Part shown: piece after piece, positions 1-11,699 of the stretch | Position numbering within the stretch: the stretch's first letter is position 1 | Layout: the number at the start of each line of letters is the position of its first letter | Assembly (NCBI GenBank): GCA_003024785.1 | Contig: PUQB01000113.1 | Location: 107,211 to 171,210, forward strand | Direction of reading: 5' to 3' | DNA length: 64,000 bases | Source: Selaginella tamariscina | Taxonomy: Eukaryota; Streptophyta; Lycopodiopsida; Selaginellales; Selaginellaceae | Notes under the pieces: generated by a model | The model's database searches: none | What the model was told of the DNA's origin: nothing | What the model saw: only the letters and a program-made list of their open reading frames with translations | Program-made: the position numbers and the translations under genes

Positions 1-285
1 TAGAGTACCCTATTCTCTAAAACTCTCCAAATAATTCACAATTTTAAGAGTTATCTCACCTATATGTTTCGGAACTTGAGTGTACCTCTTACATTGAGTC
101 TCTTCTTGACCCATCTTGAGAGGTGTCTATTGCCCTTTCTTTTCACCACAATCTACAAATCATCCCTCCTCCTTTGCAAAAACTTACCTCCATTGGCCTT
201 TTTACTTTCAACCCTACCATCATCTTCAGCTTCTCTATGGTCTCCTCCATTGACATTTCCTCCACATTTGCCTTAACATGGTTAA

Positions 286-799
286 TCAATAATTAAACCC
301 AAGTATGAGCAACCATGACATATGATTGCCATGTTCCTTCTCTTGCATCACAAATACATGCTTCAAGAATTTATCAAACATATACCTTGCCACATTAATT
401 GGCTCTTTCTTCACCAAGCCATCATATATCGTCATAACAAAGGAAGATTCTATTGTGAAAGAAGTCTTAAAATCGAGAATAAAATTCACTACTCACTCTA
501 CATCACCATGTAGATCTTTTACCTTTAACCATGTTTTACTATTGCAGGTTTTCCCAGTTAGAGGTACCATGCACCACTTTCTTCTTTATCTGTATCTCCT
601 CCTCTCCTGAAGGTAAAGAAAACACCTCCAACATTACCTTCCTCATAATAAGCATCCTTTTATGATCTACATGGGCAATAATGACTTGCTCCGGTGTCTC
701 CACCTTCTCTACCATTATTATAAAATTGTAGCACTCTTGCTCATTCACCTCTGTATCTTGAAGAATATGAGCATATTCGACAATACCCATCTTTGCCAA
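286..799 (-). pseudogene. Unassigned decayed coding remnant
   Basis: Two short minus-strand open stretches (about 539-799 and 286-489) lie downstream of a Ty3 integrase remnant on the same strand. They are Glu/Lys/Val-rich and have no motif I recognise. Their position suggests the 3' part of the same old retroelement, or sequence captured by it. No complete reading frame survives. This is inferred from position only. Confidence 0.25.
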
Positions 800-1049
800 G
801 ATGGCCTCCAGCTTAAGAGTATAATCCCATTCCCCTTGTATGAATTGGATCTCACCTTCCTATTTATTGCTTTTAAATTTGAGAAATTTCTACATGGCCT
901 TGGGTATGCAACCCTCTTTTAAACAATCTTCTTAGTTACTTTCTTCTCACAAATTACCTTAGAACTAGAGATCGAGTCTTAGAGTTCTATGCACAAAAAA
1001 TAATATTCTCCTCATTTGTATAAAATATTGTTAATTTCAACTTCTACTT

Positions 1050-1700
1050 GCTCATAATATCTCTTTAACATGTTAACATTAATCCATCCTTCCAACTCTT
1101 CTCCATGCAACATATTCAACTTCACCATTCCTCCTTTCTTAACCTCCACCACCTTAAATGGTCATGACCATTTACTCTCCAACTTATGGCCGGCTTCCTT
1201 CACTTTTCCTTGTTACCATAGAACTAAGTCTCCTAGTTTCACCTCTTTTTCATGCCTCTTCCTATCACACCACACTTTTCTTCTTTTTGAATAACTTGTA
1301 TCGTCCATAAAGCATGTAGTCTCACTACATCTAACTTTTTTAACTCATTAAGACGTCATTTTATTGATTCATCTTCTCCCAAATTGTATTGTAAAGCAAT
1401 CCTCAAGGATGGTACCACATACTCCACTAGAGTAATTCCATAAGCGAGTTTAAAAGGTGTCATTCCCATAGTGACCTTATAATCTGTCCTATATGCCATA
1501 ATACCTTGAGTCTTTGGTCCCAATCTTTTTGACTTACTACCTTCTTAAGAATATTCTTAAGCACTTCATTTGTGGCCTTTGCTTGACCATTTTCTTGAGG
1601 ATATAGAGTGTGGACCTCTTATAACAAACTCATCCATGAGTGCATGAATTATTTCATTTACAAAATACGTCCCCTGGTCACTCACTATTTCCTTGGGTAT
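1050..1700 (-). pseudogene. Ty3/gypsy integrase 3' half, decayed
   Basis: Read on the minus strand, this stretch gives the end of a retroviral-type integrase. Around 1,700-1,640 a core block reads EIVSDQGTYFVNEI, where the Asp of SDQG is the second catalytic Asp. Around 1,600-1,560 a block containing NGQAKATNEVL holds what would be the region of the catalytic Glu. Between about 1,290 and 1,060 the C-terminal part reads LGDLVLW, then KLESKW and VKLNMLHGEELEGW, typical of the tail of plant Ty3 integrases. Several frameshifts and stops break it. A plus-strand LTR starting at 1,701 cuts it off, so the upstream part of this pol lies elsewhere or is lost. Confidence 0.6.
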
Positions 1701-2106
1701 TGTCACAACCCAATACAGAATACAGGATATGACCTATAGGATACAAGATATAGGATATGGGATATAGATATGCTTATAGATATACCTATATGATATACCA
1801 ACAATACCAATAGGATATGCCTACAAGATATGCTTACAAGATATACCTACAGGAAAAGGGACATTATTTTTAGCTCATGCCTAGATTAGCTTTTAGAGTA
1901 TTATTTTTAGCTTATGCCTAGATTAACTCTTGGAGTTGTGAATATAAAAGCTTCGACTTAATTGTTGTACAATCAGTTACTATCAACATCAGTCATTTTA
2001 CAATCATTCTTGTTCTGTTCCTTGTTCTTGTCTTGTTTCTTGCTCTTGCCTTACTTTTAAAGTCAAACCTCCTTGTTCTTATCATGCTCTTGGGTCCTGA
2101 TTTGAC
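1701..2106 (+). repeat. 5' LTR of chromovirus copy 1
   Basis: The LTR begins TGTCACAACCC and ends TTTGACA, matching related ends at 6,599, 8,859, 13,198, 17,326 and 19,282. Its first 150 bp are a degenerate minisatellite of ACAGGATAT-type units. It is followed by GTTTGATAGTAACTGC, a junction shared with other copies of the family and possibly the primer site. The matching 3' LTR of this copy is missing. Confidence 0.75.
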
Positions 2107-2189
2107 AGTTTGATAGTAACTGCTTTCATAGCTCTCTGATTTCCAATTACTTTTTTTTCTAGGTTCTTCTCCCTTGTTTTCCTCCTTTT

Positions 2190-3135
2190 TTTTTTTTCAC
2201 AAATCATCAATTTCAACGCAAGCATCAAATGTTGCTTTATGAGCTGGCCACTTTGTGCTAAGTGGTCACAGATCTGCAAGGTTCCACCAACGCGGCGTAT
2301 GTAGCTGCTGAGGCATCCTCCAAGGCTGCTGCGCAGGCTCTCTTTCAAGCATTCATGGTTTCCTCTTCATCGAACTCTTCTTCAGAGCCAAAGATTAGCA
2401 TGCCGGAGAAGTTTGGTGACAATCGCACTAATTTTCAGGGTTTCCTAAATCAGATTAGGCTTTTAATCCGCATGCAACCACGCCGCTACTTGATTGATAC
2501 ACAAAAGGTTGGCCTTTTGGCATCCTTACTAGTTGGATCTCCATGGGTTTGAGTTGCTCGTTTGCTGGAGTGCGATGACCCATTGATGGAAGACTTTGAA
2601 GGATTTGTAGCTGCCTTTGAAGCCTACTTTGAAGATCCCGATAAGTACAGTTCCACATGCATAAAGTTAAGGAAGCTCGCATAAGGATCTCAACTAGTTT
2701 CCGTTTATGCATCCGAATTTCAGTAACTTTGCACGAACATTCCATGGGATGAGACTGCATTGATCGAACATTTCCGTTTGGGTTGAGGGATGAAGTGAAG
2801 GACCTTCTCCTTACTTATCGGATGCCCAAACCTTAGCAGAGATCATGCAACATGACAACCGTTTGTTTAAACATCATCAGGAAAATTCCCGTCAGTAGTT
2901 CTTATAAGCCAATTCTATAGCTGTAGCACATGTTCCTACGACATCTTCTGAAGTAGTTCCTATAGAGGTCAACAAATACAAGCATTGCCCACTTTCAGCT
3001 GCTGAGAAGCAACGTTGTGGTGAGAACTTATGCTTGTATTGTGGTGAAGTAGGACACAAGGTGGTAGAATCTCCTGTTAAAGCCAGGAAGTTCAAAACGT
3101 GTGAAGTTGAAGCTAAAGCTCAGTAAAAAAACTTC
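2190..3135 (+). pseudogene. Chromovirus gag, copy 1, decayed
   Basis: This is the capsid gene of the chromovirus family. The N-terminal part has the family block ASSKAAAQAL, then PKISMPEKF and NQIRLLIRMQP. The capsid-like middle reads LLECDDPLMEDFEGF. A zinc knuckle near 3,030-3,075 reads CLYCGEVGHKVVES, in which the last Cys of CCHC is replaced by Ser. In-frame stops (for example near 2,245, 2,551 and 2,683) and frameshifts show it is dead. Better preserved copies lie at 7,181-8,022 and 10,859-11,666. Confidence 0.75.
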
Positions 3136-3139
3136 AATG

Positions 3140-4060
3140 TCCATTTCGTTTAGGAGCCGCAAAGTTGGATGTAGGTGCATGCTCCATTGGTGCTGCTCAC
3201 GCCATTCCATCACTCAAGTTTTCTGTACACATTCACTTCAATGATCAAGAGCTCAAGAAGTCTACCCTGTTAAACTGGTGCAAATGCATGCTTCATGGAT
3301 GACACTTTTGCAACTCAGCATGGCATTTCAATGGTAAAGTTGAAGTGTGTAGTTCCTGTAGAGGTTGTAAATGGTCGTCTGATTGTTACCCATGCTATCA
3401 CACCTCTCTCTTGCACCCATGGCGCATTTAATTATTCGATTTTTTTTAACTTAATCAAGACTCGGATGACTCTCATTGTTTTGAGCATGCCATGGTTTTT
3501 TGTTGCAAATCCTCAGATTGATTGGAGGTCTAGGATGCTCACATTTTCCTCTCCAGCAGCCAGGATTAATCTTGTACCTTCCCGCGTGCAAGATATGACC
3601 TTAGTGTCTGAGGCAATATAAGCTATAGGATTGATTGTGCATATTCCTGTATCAGTATTGAAGGTCCATCCTCAACAGGATCAACCTCCTGTCAGTTCAT
3701 CAGCATATTCGCAGGCTCTCCTCACTCTTGTGCATTCACGGACTTCTGTACAGGATTCTTCCAATCTTGTACACTCATTAACATCAGCAAAGGTTTTCCC
3801 TAATCTTGCCTCTTTTCATTACTTTGTTTCTGTTCCATCCCCTAAGATCCTTCCTCTTTTTCATTCACAGCTCCCTCCTTCTTCTCTTTGCGTTCTTACC
3901 ATTATTATGCATGAACTTGCCACTGATCCTGCTCCTTTTCATCTTTTTGTTTTTCAAGTAACTCCTACGTCCTCTTTTACCTCTTATGTATCTGACTCTC
4001 CTGTTTTTTAATCTCCTTTTCCTTCTCGTACTTCTTCCCTGCCATCCAAGTATCACTCCT
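3140..4060 (+). pseudogene. Chromovirus protease and Pro-rich linker, copy 1, decayed
   Basis: A retropepsin-like domain spans about 3,180-3,620. The active-site region is broken by a frameshift near 3,270, followed by CFMDDTFATQHGI. The family C-terminal block IVLSMPWFFVANPQIDWRSR is clear. A Ser/Pro/Val-rich linker with HPQQDQPPVSSS follows (3,631-4,011), then the HDPF-like block that opens the reverse transcriptase. The family's active-site triad is unusual: other copies show NTGA instead of DTGA. Confidence 0.7.
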
Positions 4061-5448
4061 TTTAGAACGTTTTTGATAAGCACAAGGCTGTAGTTCTTCC
4101 TATTCATAAGTCCTATGACTGTCCTATCAATCTTGCGGAAAGGAAGACTCCACCATTTGGACCGATTTATGCATTGTCACCTATAGAATTGAAGGTTCTT
4201 TGCTAGTACATCGATGACAACTTAGCATTCGGCTTCATTCGTCACTCAAAGTCCCCTGCAGAAGCACCTATCTTCTTTGTTAAGAAGAAAGATGGGAGTT
4301 TGTGTTCGGTTGTAGATTACATGGGTTTGAATCAAGTCACCATCCGAAACTAGTACTCGTTGCTATTGATCTTGGAACTTCTCGATTGACTACGAGGAGT
4401 AAAAAAGTGTTCACGAAGATCGACTTATGAGGGTCTACAATCTTGTACGGATTCGTCCAGGCGATGAGTGGAAGACTACCTTTCATACAAGGTATGAACA
4501 CTTCGAGTACATGGTGAGGCTTTTCGGACTAACAAATGCCCTAGCCGTGTTTCAACACATGGTGAATGACATCTTTCACGACTTCTTGGATTAATTTGTG
4601 GTGATTTACCTCGATGACATCCTGATTTTCTCCAAGGACCAAGCGGCACATGACAAGCATGTACGACTAGTTCTACTGAAGCTTCGCGAGCATGGCTTGT
4701 ATGCAAAGTTGGAGAAGTGTTTTTTCAACAGGGATATTGTGGAATTCTTGGGCTACATCATCTCTCCTGCTGGTGTCTCAATGAACATGCACAAGGTGAA
4801 AAGACTATTGTGGAGTGGGAGAGGCCTAAGTCTGTACAAGACGTACAATGTTTCCTTGGCTTCGCAAATTTCTATAGGCAATTCATACAGGACTTCTCCA
4901 AGCACGTACTTCCATTCACAGAACTCACCAAGCGCATAGGGGATTTCTCTTGGTTCGACAAGGCGGAACATGCATTCACAACACTCAAGGACACCTTCAC
5001 AATAACTCCAATTTTAGTACATCCTAATCCTTCTCGTCCCTTCTTCGTTGAAGCAGATGCTTTGAACTTTGCAGTAGGTTCTATTCTATCACAAGTTGGA
5101 AAAGACAAGTTACTCCATCCTGTAGCTTTTCACTCTCGTAAGTTCCTTTCGGCGAAGATCAATTATGAGATTTATGACAAGGAACTCAAGGCCATTGTGG
5201 ACTCGTTTGAAGAGTGGCAGCACTTCTTAGAAGGTGCTGCACATTTTATACAAGTTCTTATAAATCACAAGAACCTAGAGTTTTTTCAAACGGCTCAATT
5301 TCTCAGTCAGCGACAGGCTAGGTGGGCAGAATTCTTATCATATTTTGATTTTGTCATCATCTACAGGCCTGGTTTTCAGAATGGCAAAGCGGATGCATTG
5401 TTTAGGCGCTCTTACCTTGCACCGACCTTGGGCAATCCTGCCATATGA
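4060..5448 (+). pseudogene. Chromovirus reverse transcriptase and RNase H, copy 1, decayed
   Basis: The reverse transcriptase includes [12 protein letters not shown] at about 4,268, the polymerase metal site [14 protein letters not shown] at 4,598-4,640 and HGLYAKLEKC near 4,690. It continues in a shifted frame as FLGFANFYRQFIQDFSK, then RNase H with FFVEADALNFAVGSILSQ (first catalytic Asp) and [18 protein letters not shown]. The end reads GFQNGKADALFRRS. Stops at about 4,204, 4,593 and elsewhere and several indels make it non-functional. It agrees closely with the pol at 14,400-15,740. Confidence 0.8.
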
Positions 5449-5759
5449 CTGTCAAAAGCAAGTGTTGTTGGGTCCTGATCGATTTCGGCTTGCGGCACTA
5501 CAGGTTCATCAAGCTTCAGCAAATTCAACACTTCTATAAGGCATCTGTTTGTAATTGGCTATAGATGACTTGATAAAGAATGTGTTCTCACACATTAGTC
5601 CTAACATCGCAAGCTCCTTTTCCTCTAGTTCTCGTACAGACTACAAGTTATTTGCCATACAAGACGGACTCATGTATCGGGAAGGTCTCTTGTACATTCT
5701 ATTGGTGTTTACAAGACTCGTGTAGTACATGATTGTCATGATACCTCGGCTACATGACT

Positions 5760-6483
5760 TTTTGGTGTGGCCAAGACAGTTGAGTTGGTGACTCGCAACT
5801 ATTGGTGGCTTGGGTTGCGAGGTTTTGTAAAAAAGTTTGTACAGAGTTGTGACACCTACAACAGGTCAAAGATGCCTCATCATGCGCCCTCTAGTCTTCT
5901 TCGTTCTTTTCATGTTCCCTTTGCTCCTTGGAGATCCATTTTTATGGATTTCCTCATAGATCTTCCTCTCCCTTGTGAATTTGATGCAGTTCTTGTGGTG
6001 GTTGACCGTTTCACCAAACATGCTCATTTCCTACCCTGTAACAACTATTAAGTTGATGATTCGCAAAGTGTTCCGACATCATGGTCTTCTGAAGAGCATT
6101 GTTTTTTATCAAAGCTCACAATTCATATTCAGATTTTGGCAAGAGCTTTTCCAAAGTTTACAAGTTAAAGCAGGTCTTTCTTTAGGATATCATCCACAAA
6201 CTGATAAACAATCAGAACGCATGATTCAGACCTTGGAGCAGTATCTTCGTTGCTTCATCAATTACCAATAGGACAACTGGTTAACCTTCTTCCTATGGCG
6301 GAGTTTGCTTACAACAACTCCATTCACGCATCTACAAGCCAGACACATTTCTTCACTCTTACAAGCTACCATCCACGTTTTGACTTTGCTGCTCATGCTT
6401 ATTCTTCTTCTGCAGTACAAGATCGTCTCCAGCATCTTCATCAGGTACATGATGATCTCCGAGTTCATCTTCAACAGGCAAAA
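5760..6483 (+). pseudogene. Chromovirus integrase, copy 1, truncated
   Basis: The integrase starts with the end of the zinc domain (CDTYNRSK, second Cys of CxxC changed to Tyr). The core follows: WRSIFMDFLIDLPLP with the first Asp, VVVDRFTKHAHFLPC, then RHHGLLKSIVFYQ where the second catalytic Asp (SDRG in relatives) has been lost. The block HPQTDKQSERMIQTLEQYL holds the Glu. It stops abruptly around 6,480 within the domain leading to GPY/F and the chromodomain. Beyond that point the sequence switches to an inverted protease fragment. Confidence 0.75.
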
Positions 6484-6598
6484 GTGTCATCCATAAAGCA
6501 TGCATTTGCACCAGTGTCTAACAGGGCAAACTACTTGAGCTTTTGATTATTGAGGAGAATATGTACAGGAAACTTGAGTGATGGAATGGTATGAGCAG
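6484..6598 (-). pseudogene. Inverted protease fragment of chromovirus copy 3
   Basis: This matches, on the minus strand, the protease region also seen at 10,540-10,655 (CFMDD region to HTIPSLKFPV). It is the left part of the minus-strand copy whose right part starts at 17,854. The plus-strand copy 6,599-17,853 splits them, leaving AGCAG on both sides (6,594-6,598 and 17,854-17,858). At about 6,484 it is joined directly to the truncated integrase of copy 1. Confidence 0.75.
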
Positions 6599-7083
6599 TG
6601 TCACGACCTGATACAGGATGCAGGATATAAGATACGGGTTACAGGATATGCCTATAGGATATACTTATAAGATATGCCTGTAGGATATACCTACAAGATA
6701 TTCCTACAGGATATACCTACAGGATATTCCTACATGATATGCCTATAGGATATATTACAGGATATGCTAAAGGATAAGGGTCACTATTTTTAACTCATGA
6801 CCAGATGACTAGATTAGCTTGGAGTTGTGAGCATAAAAGCTTCAACTTAATTGTACAATCAGTTACTATCAACACCAGTCTTTCTACAATCAATCTTGTC
6901 TTACTTTTTTCTTATCTTGTCTTGCTCCTTGCCTCCTGTTCTTATCTTATTCCTGGTTCCTGGTTCCTATCCTGCTCCAGTTCATGTCCTGCTCCCTGTC
7001 TTATTACTTGTCCTACTTTTGAGTTAAGCTTCCTTGTTCTCAGAATCCTGTTGACTTCCTTATTCCTGGATCGTGACTTAACA
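6599..7083 (+). repeat. 5' LTR of chromovirus copy 2
   Basis: It starts TGTCACGACCTGATACAGG and ends ACTTAACA. A minisatellite of GGATATACCTACA-like units fills 6,640-6,770. It is shorter than the 528-bp 3' LTR mainly because of repeat-number changes there. Confidence 0.8.
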
Positions 7084-7180
7084 TTTTGATAGTAACTTTT
7101 TCCATAGCTTTTCAATTTCCAGCTACTTTTTTTTTCTTGATTCTTCTCCTTCATTTTCCTCCTTTTTTCTTTTATAGATC

Positions 7181-8022
7181 ATGGCCAATTTTGAGCAATT
7201 TCAACGTGAGCACCAAATATTGCTTCATGAGCTGGCCACTTTGCATCAAGTTGTCACAGATCTGCAAGGTTTCACAAATGCGGCGCATGTAGCTGCTGAT
7301 GCATCCTCCAAGGCTACTGCACAAGCTCTTTCTCAAGCATCCGTGGTTTCCTCTCCATCAAACACTTCTTCGGAGTTAAAGATCAGCATGTCAGAAAAGT
7401 TCAATGGCAATCGTGCCGATTTCCAAGGGTTCCTGAATCAGATCAGGCTTTTGATCTACATGCAACCACACCACTACTCAACTGATGCACAAAAGGTTGG
7501 CCTTTTGGCATCCCTACTAGTTGGATCTCCACAGGCTTGGGTTGCCCCTTGCTAGAGCGTGATGACCCATTAATGGAAGACTTTTAAGGTTTTGTGGCTG
7601 CCTTTGAAGCTTGCCTTGGAGATCCCGATAAGTACCATTCCGCATGCACGAAGTTATGAAAGCTCATACAAGGATCTCGACCAACTTTCGTCTATGCATT
7701 TGAATTTCAGCAACTTTGCACGAACATTCCATGGGACGAGACTGCATTGATTGAACACTTCCGTTTTGGGTTGAGGGATGACGTGAAGGACCTTCTCCTT
7801 ACGTTATCGGATGCCCAAACATTAGCGGAGATCATGCAACATGCCGTTTGCTGCGATAACTGCTTATTCGAGTGTCATCAGGAAAAATCCCGTCAGCAAT
7901 TCCTGCAAACCAATCCTGTAGCTGTGGTACATACTTCTGCGACACCTTCTGGAGTAGTTCCTATGAAGGTTGAGAAATACAAGTATGGTTCACTTTCCGT
8001 TGCTGAGAAACAATGTCGTCGC
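7181..8022 (+). pseudogene. Chromovirus gag, copy 2, split by insertion
   Basis: The gag begins MANFEQFQREHQILL, the best candidate start for the family, and keeps the frame for 124 residues to about 7,552, where a frameshift and stop occur. It resumes at 7,747 with a capsid C-terminal block (FRFGLRDDVKDLLLTLSDAQ). The part up to 8,022 ends just before the zinc knuckle. The knuckle continues at 13,204 after the inserted minus-strand element. The order and motifs identify it as a structural capsid protein; it is not translatable as one piece. Confidence 0.75.
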
Positions 8023-8859
8023 TGTCAAGCCACGATCCAAGAACAAGGAAGATAGCAGGGTTTTGAGAACAAGGAGGCTTGACTTAGGAGCCGGACAAGG
8101 AGCAGGATAAGAATTGGAGCAGGATAGCGGGGCAAGGAGCAGGATAGTAACTGGAGCAGGATAGCAAGATAAGGAGTAGGATAGGAAATGGAGCAGGATA
8201 GTAGGACAAGGAGTAGGATAGGAAATGGAGCAGGATAGTAGGAGAAGGAGTAGGATAAGAAATGAAGCAGGATAGCAGGACAAGGAGTTGGATAGGAATT
8301 GAAGCAAGATAGTAAAACAAGGAGCAAGATAGGAACTAGGAACTTGGGAGTTGGACAAGGCATAGGACAGGAATCAGGAACTCAGGAGTCATCGGACAGG
8401 ATCCAAGAGCAAAACAAGAGGATTCAGGAGCGAGACAGAAGCAGGACAGGATCCAGGAGTAAGACAAGAACATAACAGGATCCAGAAGCAAAACAGGAGC
8501 AGGACAGGATCCAAGAGTGAGACAGGAGCAGGACAAGATCCAGGAACGAGACAAGGAAAGAATAAGAAGCAAGGAGCAAGATAAGAATAAGACAAGACAA
8601 GATTGATCATAGTAAGACTGGTGTTGATAGTAACTAATTGTACAACAATTAGGTCGGGGCTTTTATGCTCACAACTCCAAGAGCTAATCTAGGCATGAGT
8701 GCTAAAAGTGGCTGCATGCATGTAGAGGCTAAGATGAGTCCACATGTCCCTTATCCTCTAGGCATATCCTGTGGCATATCCTATAGGAATATCATGCAAG
8801 CATATCCTATAACCTGTATCATGTATCCGGAATCCTGTATCTTGTATCGAGTTGTGACA
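8023..8859 (-). repeat. 3' LTR of copy 4
   Basis: On the minus strand it begins TGTCACAACTCGATACAAGA and ends ATCGTGGCTTGACA. The plus-strand view of 8,085-8,560 is a minisatellite of AGGAGCAGGATAG-like units. Because the repeat lacks stops it yields long artificial open frames rich in Leu, Ser and Pro, which are not genes. Confidence 0.8.
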
Positions 8860-8871
8860 GCACCTCCTCCC

Positions 8872-9440
8872 TAAAGACGAGTTTCACGAGTCTTGGGACT
8901 TGAAAGAAGCATGGAGTAGGTTGGATGCATGCTCCCAAGTGCGATCAGTAGGCAAATAACCTTTCCAATCCACCAAGTATTGAAGTTGGCGATGATGAAG
9001 ATGAGAATCAAGGATGGCTACAACTTCGTACTCAGGTTCATTATCAATGACCACAGGAGGGGGAGGAGAAGAAGCACGACCAGGAAGAGAAGAAGGATGA
9101 TACGGCTCCAACAAGGAGGTGTGAAACACAAGATGAAGTTTCACTGTAGATGGTAACTCGAGTCAGAAAGCTACAGGATTGACTTTCACCACAATTCTGT
9201 AAGGGCCCAATCGTTGAAAATCCAACTTAGAAGAAGGCCTGTTGGTGCAAATATGTCAATGAAGAAGTCACACAAGATCACCAATCTTGTATGCAGGTGT
9301 CGGCTGACGATGAGCATCAGCATAATGCTTATACCGTTCCTATGCCTGCTGAAGATGAACCTGGAGATCCTCTTGTACCTGATGAAGATGCTGGAGACGA
9401 TCCTGTACTACAGGAGTGGAAAAAGGAAAAGTAGGAGGAG
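8872..9440 (-). pseudogene. Integrase tail and chromodomain, copy 4
   Basis: Minus strand. It begins near 9,440 with the coil before GPY/F (VQDRLQHLHQVQEDLQVHLQ), then FQRLGPYRIVVKVNP with the GPY/F motif, then a stop at about 9,164. An open block to 8,884 reads LHLVFHTSLLEPYHPSS and ends in a chromodomain: YEVVAILDS, YLVDWKGY and TWEHASNLL. The aromatic cage residues (Tyr, Trp, Tyr) are present. In chromoviruses this domain reads histone marks and guides integration. The purine-rich GGGAGGAGGTGC next to 8,860 is the probable polypurine tract. Confidence 0.75.
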
Positions 9441-9444
9441 CTAC

Positions 9445-10180
9445 CTATAGTGTTGATGAACTAATAAGAGGTGGATCCTGTTGAGGAGGAACCTTTGGAA
9501 ACTGTGAACTGAGGAGAGCCTGAGAATGTGCTGACAAACTAACAGGAGGTGGATCTTGTCGAGGAGGAGTCTTCAACACTGATACAGGATTGGAAGAACC
9601 TTGTATAGGAAACTGCGAATTGAGGAGAGCCTGAGAATGTGCTGACAAACTGACAGGAGGTGGATCTTGTTGAGGAGGAACCTTCGGAAACCGTGAATTG
9701 AGGAGAGCCTGAGAATGTGTTGACAAACTGACATGAGGTGGATCCTGTCGAGGAGGAGTTTTCAACACTAATACAGGATTGGAAGAACCCTGTATAGGAA
9801 ACCGCAAACTGAAGAGAGCCTGAGAATGTGCTGATGAACTGACAGGAGGTGGATCCTGTTGAGGAGGAACCTTCGGAAACTGTGAACTGAGGAGAGCCTG
9901 AGAATGTGCTGAAAAACTGACAAGAGGTAGATCCTATCGAGGAGGAGTCTTCAACACTGATACAGGATTGGAAGAACCCTGTACAAGAAATCGCGAACTA
10001 AGGAGAGCCTGAGAATATGTTGACAAACTGACATGAGGTGGATCCTATTGAGGAGGAGTCTTCAACACTGATACAGGATTAGAAGAACCCTGTACAGGTA
10101 TCCGCGAACTTACAGGAGTGGAGAGAGCCTGCGGATGTGCTAAGGAATTGACATGAGGTGTTTCCTGTCAAGGAGGAATC
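9445..10180 (-). repeat. Tandem proline-rich linker repeat in copy 4
   Basis: The linker between protease and RT has expanded into tandem units whose translation alternates KTPPRQDPPPVSLSAHSQAL and KVPPQQDPPPVSLSAHSQAL. At least six units are visible between 9,460 and 10,180, with a DNA period of about 90 bp. Copy 2 has only two or three such units at 13,850-14,050. The expansion lies exactly where pol has been deleted. Confidence 0.7.
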
Positions 10181-10804
10181 TTCAACTCTAATAACATGCA
10201 TGGTCAATCCTGAAGCTTGTACTGCCTCAAATACTAAGGACGTATCCTGTACGCAGGAAGGTACAAGATTGATCTTGGCTGCCAAAAAGGAAAACGTGAG
10301 CGTCCTAGACCTCCAGTCGATATGAGGATTTGCAACCACGAACCATGGCATGCCCAAAACAATGGGAGTCGATTGAGTCTTGATCAAGTTGAAGGAAATC
10401 AAACAGTTAAATGCGCCATGACTACAAGAGAGAGGTGTGGTAACATGAGTAACTATGCCTGAAGCAATTAGACGACCATTGGCCACCTCTACAGGAATTG
10501 CACGCTTCAACTTCACCACCGGAATGCCATGCTGAGTTGCAAAAGTATCATCCATAAAACATGCATTTGCACCAGTGTTTAACAGGGCAAACTCCTTGAG
10601 TTCTCGATCGTTGAAACAAATGTGTACAGGAAACTTGAGTGATGGAATGGTATGAGTAACACCAATGGAGCCTGCACCGTTGTCCAACTTCGCGGCTCCT
10701 AAACAAAGTGGACATTGAACTTTAGCTTCAACATCACGCGTCTTGAACTTCCTAGCTTTAGCAAGACATTCTGCCACATTGTGTCCTGTTTTACCACAAT
10801 ACAA
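10079..10804 (-). pseudogene. Zinc knuckle and protease of copy 4, near-intact frame
   Basis: An open frame of 241 residues on the minus strand. Residues 2-12 are a zinc knuckle missing its first Cys position (YCGKTGHNVAEC). A second cysteine pair (CPLCLG) follows near residue 35. The retropepsin-like domain runs from about 55 to 200: FALLNTGANACFMDDTFATQ at the active site and IVLGMPWFVVANPHIDWRSR at the C-terminus. The usual catalytic DTG/DSG is NTG here and NTS in copy 2, so this lineage may encode an inactive protease or use a non-standard one. The tail runs into the proline-rich linker. Confidence 0.75.
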
Positions 10805-10858
10805 GCATAAGTTCTCACCGTGACGACGTTGCTTCTCTGCAGCTGAAAGTGGACCACG

Positions 10859-11666
10859 CTAGTATTTCTCAACCTCCATAGGGACTACTCCAGAAGGTGT
10901 CATAGGAACATGTGCTACAGCTGCAAGATTGACTTGCAGGAACTGTTGATGGGATTTTTTTTGATGACGCTCGAACAAACGGTTGTCACAGCGAACGGCT
11001 TGGTGCATGATATCCGCTAGGGTTTGGGCATCCGATAATGTAAGGAGAAGGTCCTTCATGTCATCCCTCAACCCAAAATGGAAATGTTTAATCAATACAG
11101 TCTCGTGCCATGGAACGTTCGTGCAAAGTTACTAAAATGCGGATGCATAGATGAAAACTGGTCGGGATCCTTGTGTGAGCTTTCGTAACTTCGTGCATGC
11201 AGAACGGTACTTATCAGGATCTCCAAAATAGGCTTCAAAGGCAGCCATGAATCCTTCAAAGTCGTCCATCAATGAGTCGTCATGCTCCAGTAAAGGAGCA
11301 ACCCAAGCCCGTGGAGATCCAACCAGTAAGGATGCCAAAAGGCCAATCTTTTGTGCATCAGTTGAGTAGCGGCGTGGTTGCATGCGAATCAAGAATCGGA
11401 TTTGATTCAGGAAACCTTGAAAATCGGCACGATTGCCACTAAACTTTTCTGGCATGCTGATCTTCGGCTTTGAAGAAAAGTTCGATGAAGAGGAAACCAC
11501 GGATGCTTGAGAAAGAGCTTGTGTAGTAGCCTTGGAGGATGCATCAGTAGTTGCATGCACTGCATTAGTGGAACCTTGCAGATCTGTGACTACTTGGCGC
11601 AAAGTGGCTAGCTGATGAAGCAACATTTGATGCTCACGTTGAAAGTGCTCAAAAATCGGCCATGAT
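10859..11666 (-). pseudogene. gag of copy 4, broken by one stop
   Basis: Read from 11,666 down. The N-terminal block HFQREHQMLLHQLATLRQVV is predicted helical and may be coiled. Next come a Ser/Ala-rich linker, PKISMPEKFSGNRADFQGFL and the capsid core LLASLLVGSPRAWVAPLLEH. A TAG after YASAF (near 11,131) interrupts it; the frame continues from 11,095 with FHFGLRDDMKDLLLTLSDAQ. It ends at 10,859 just before the zinc knuckle. Together with 10,079-10,804 it forms a gag-protease reading unit with few lesions. Confidence 0.75.
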
Positions 11667-11699
11667 CTATGAAAGGAAAAATAAAAAGAGGAGAACAAA

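Noticed and set aside
7990-8610. Long Leu/Ser/Pro-rich minus-strand open frames as membrane proteins
   Set aside because: They lie in the LTR minisatellite, occur in all three frames at once and repeat a short DNA unit.
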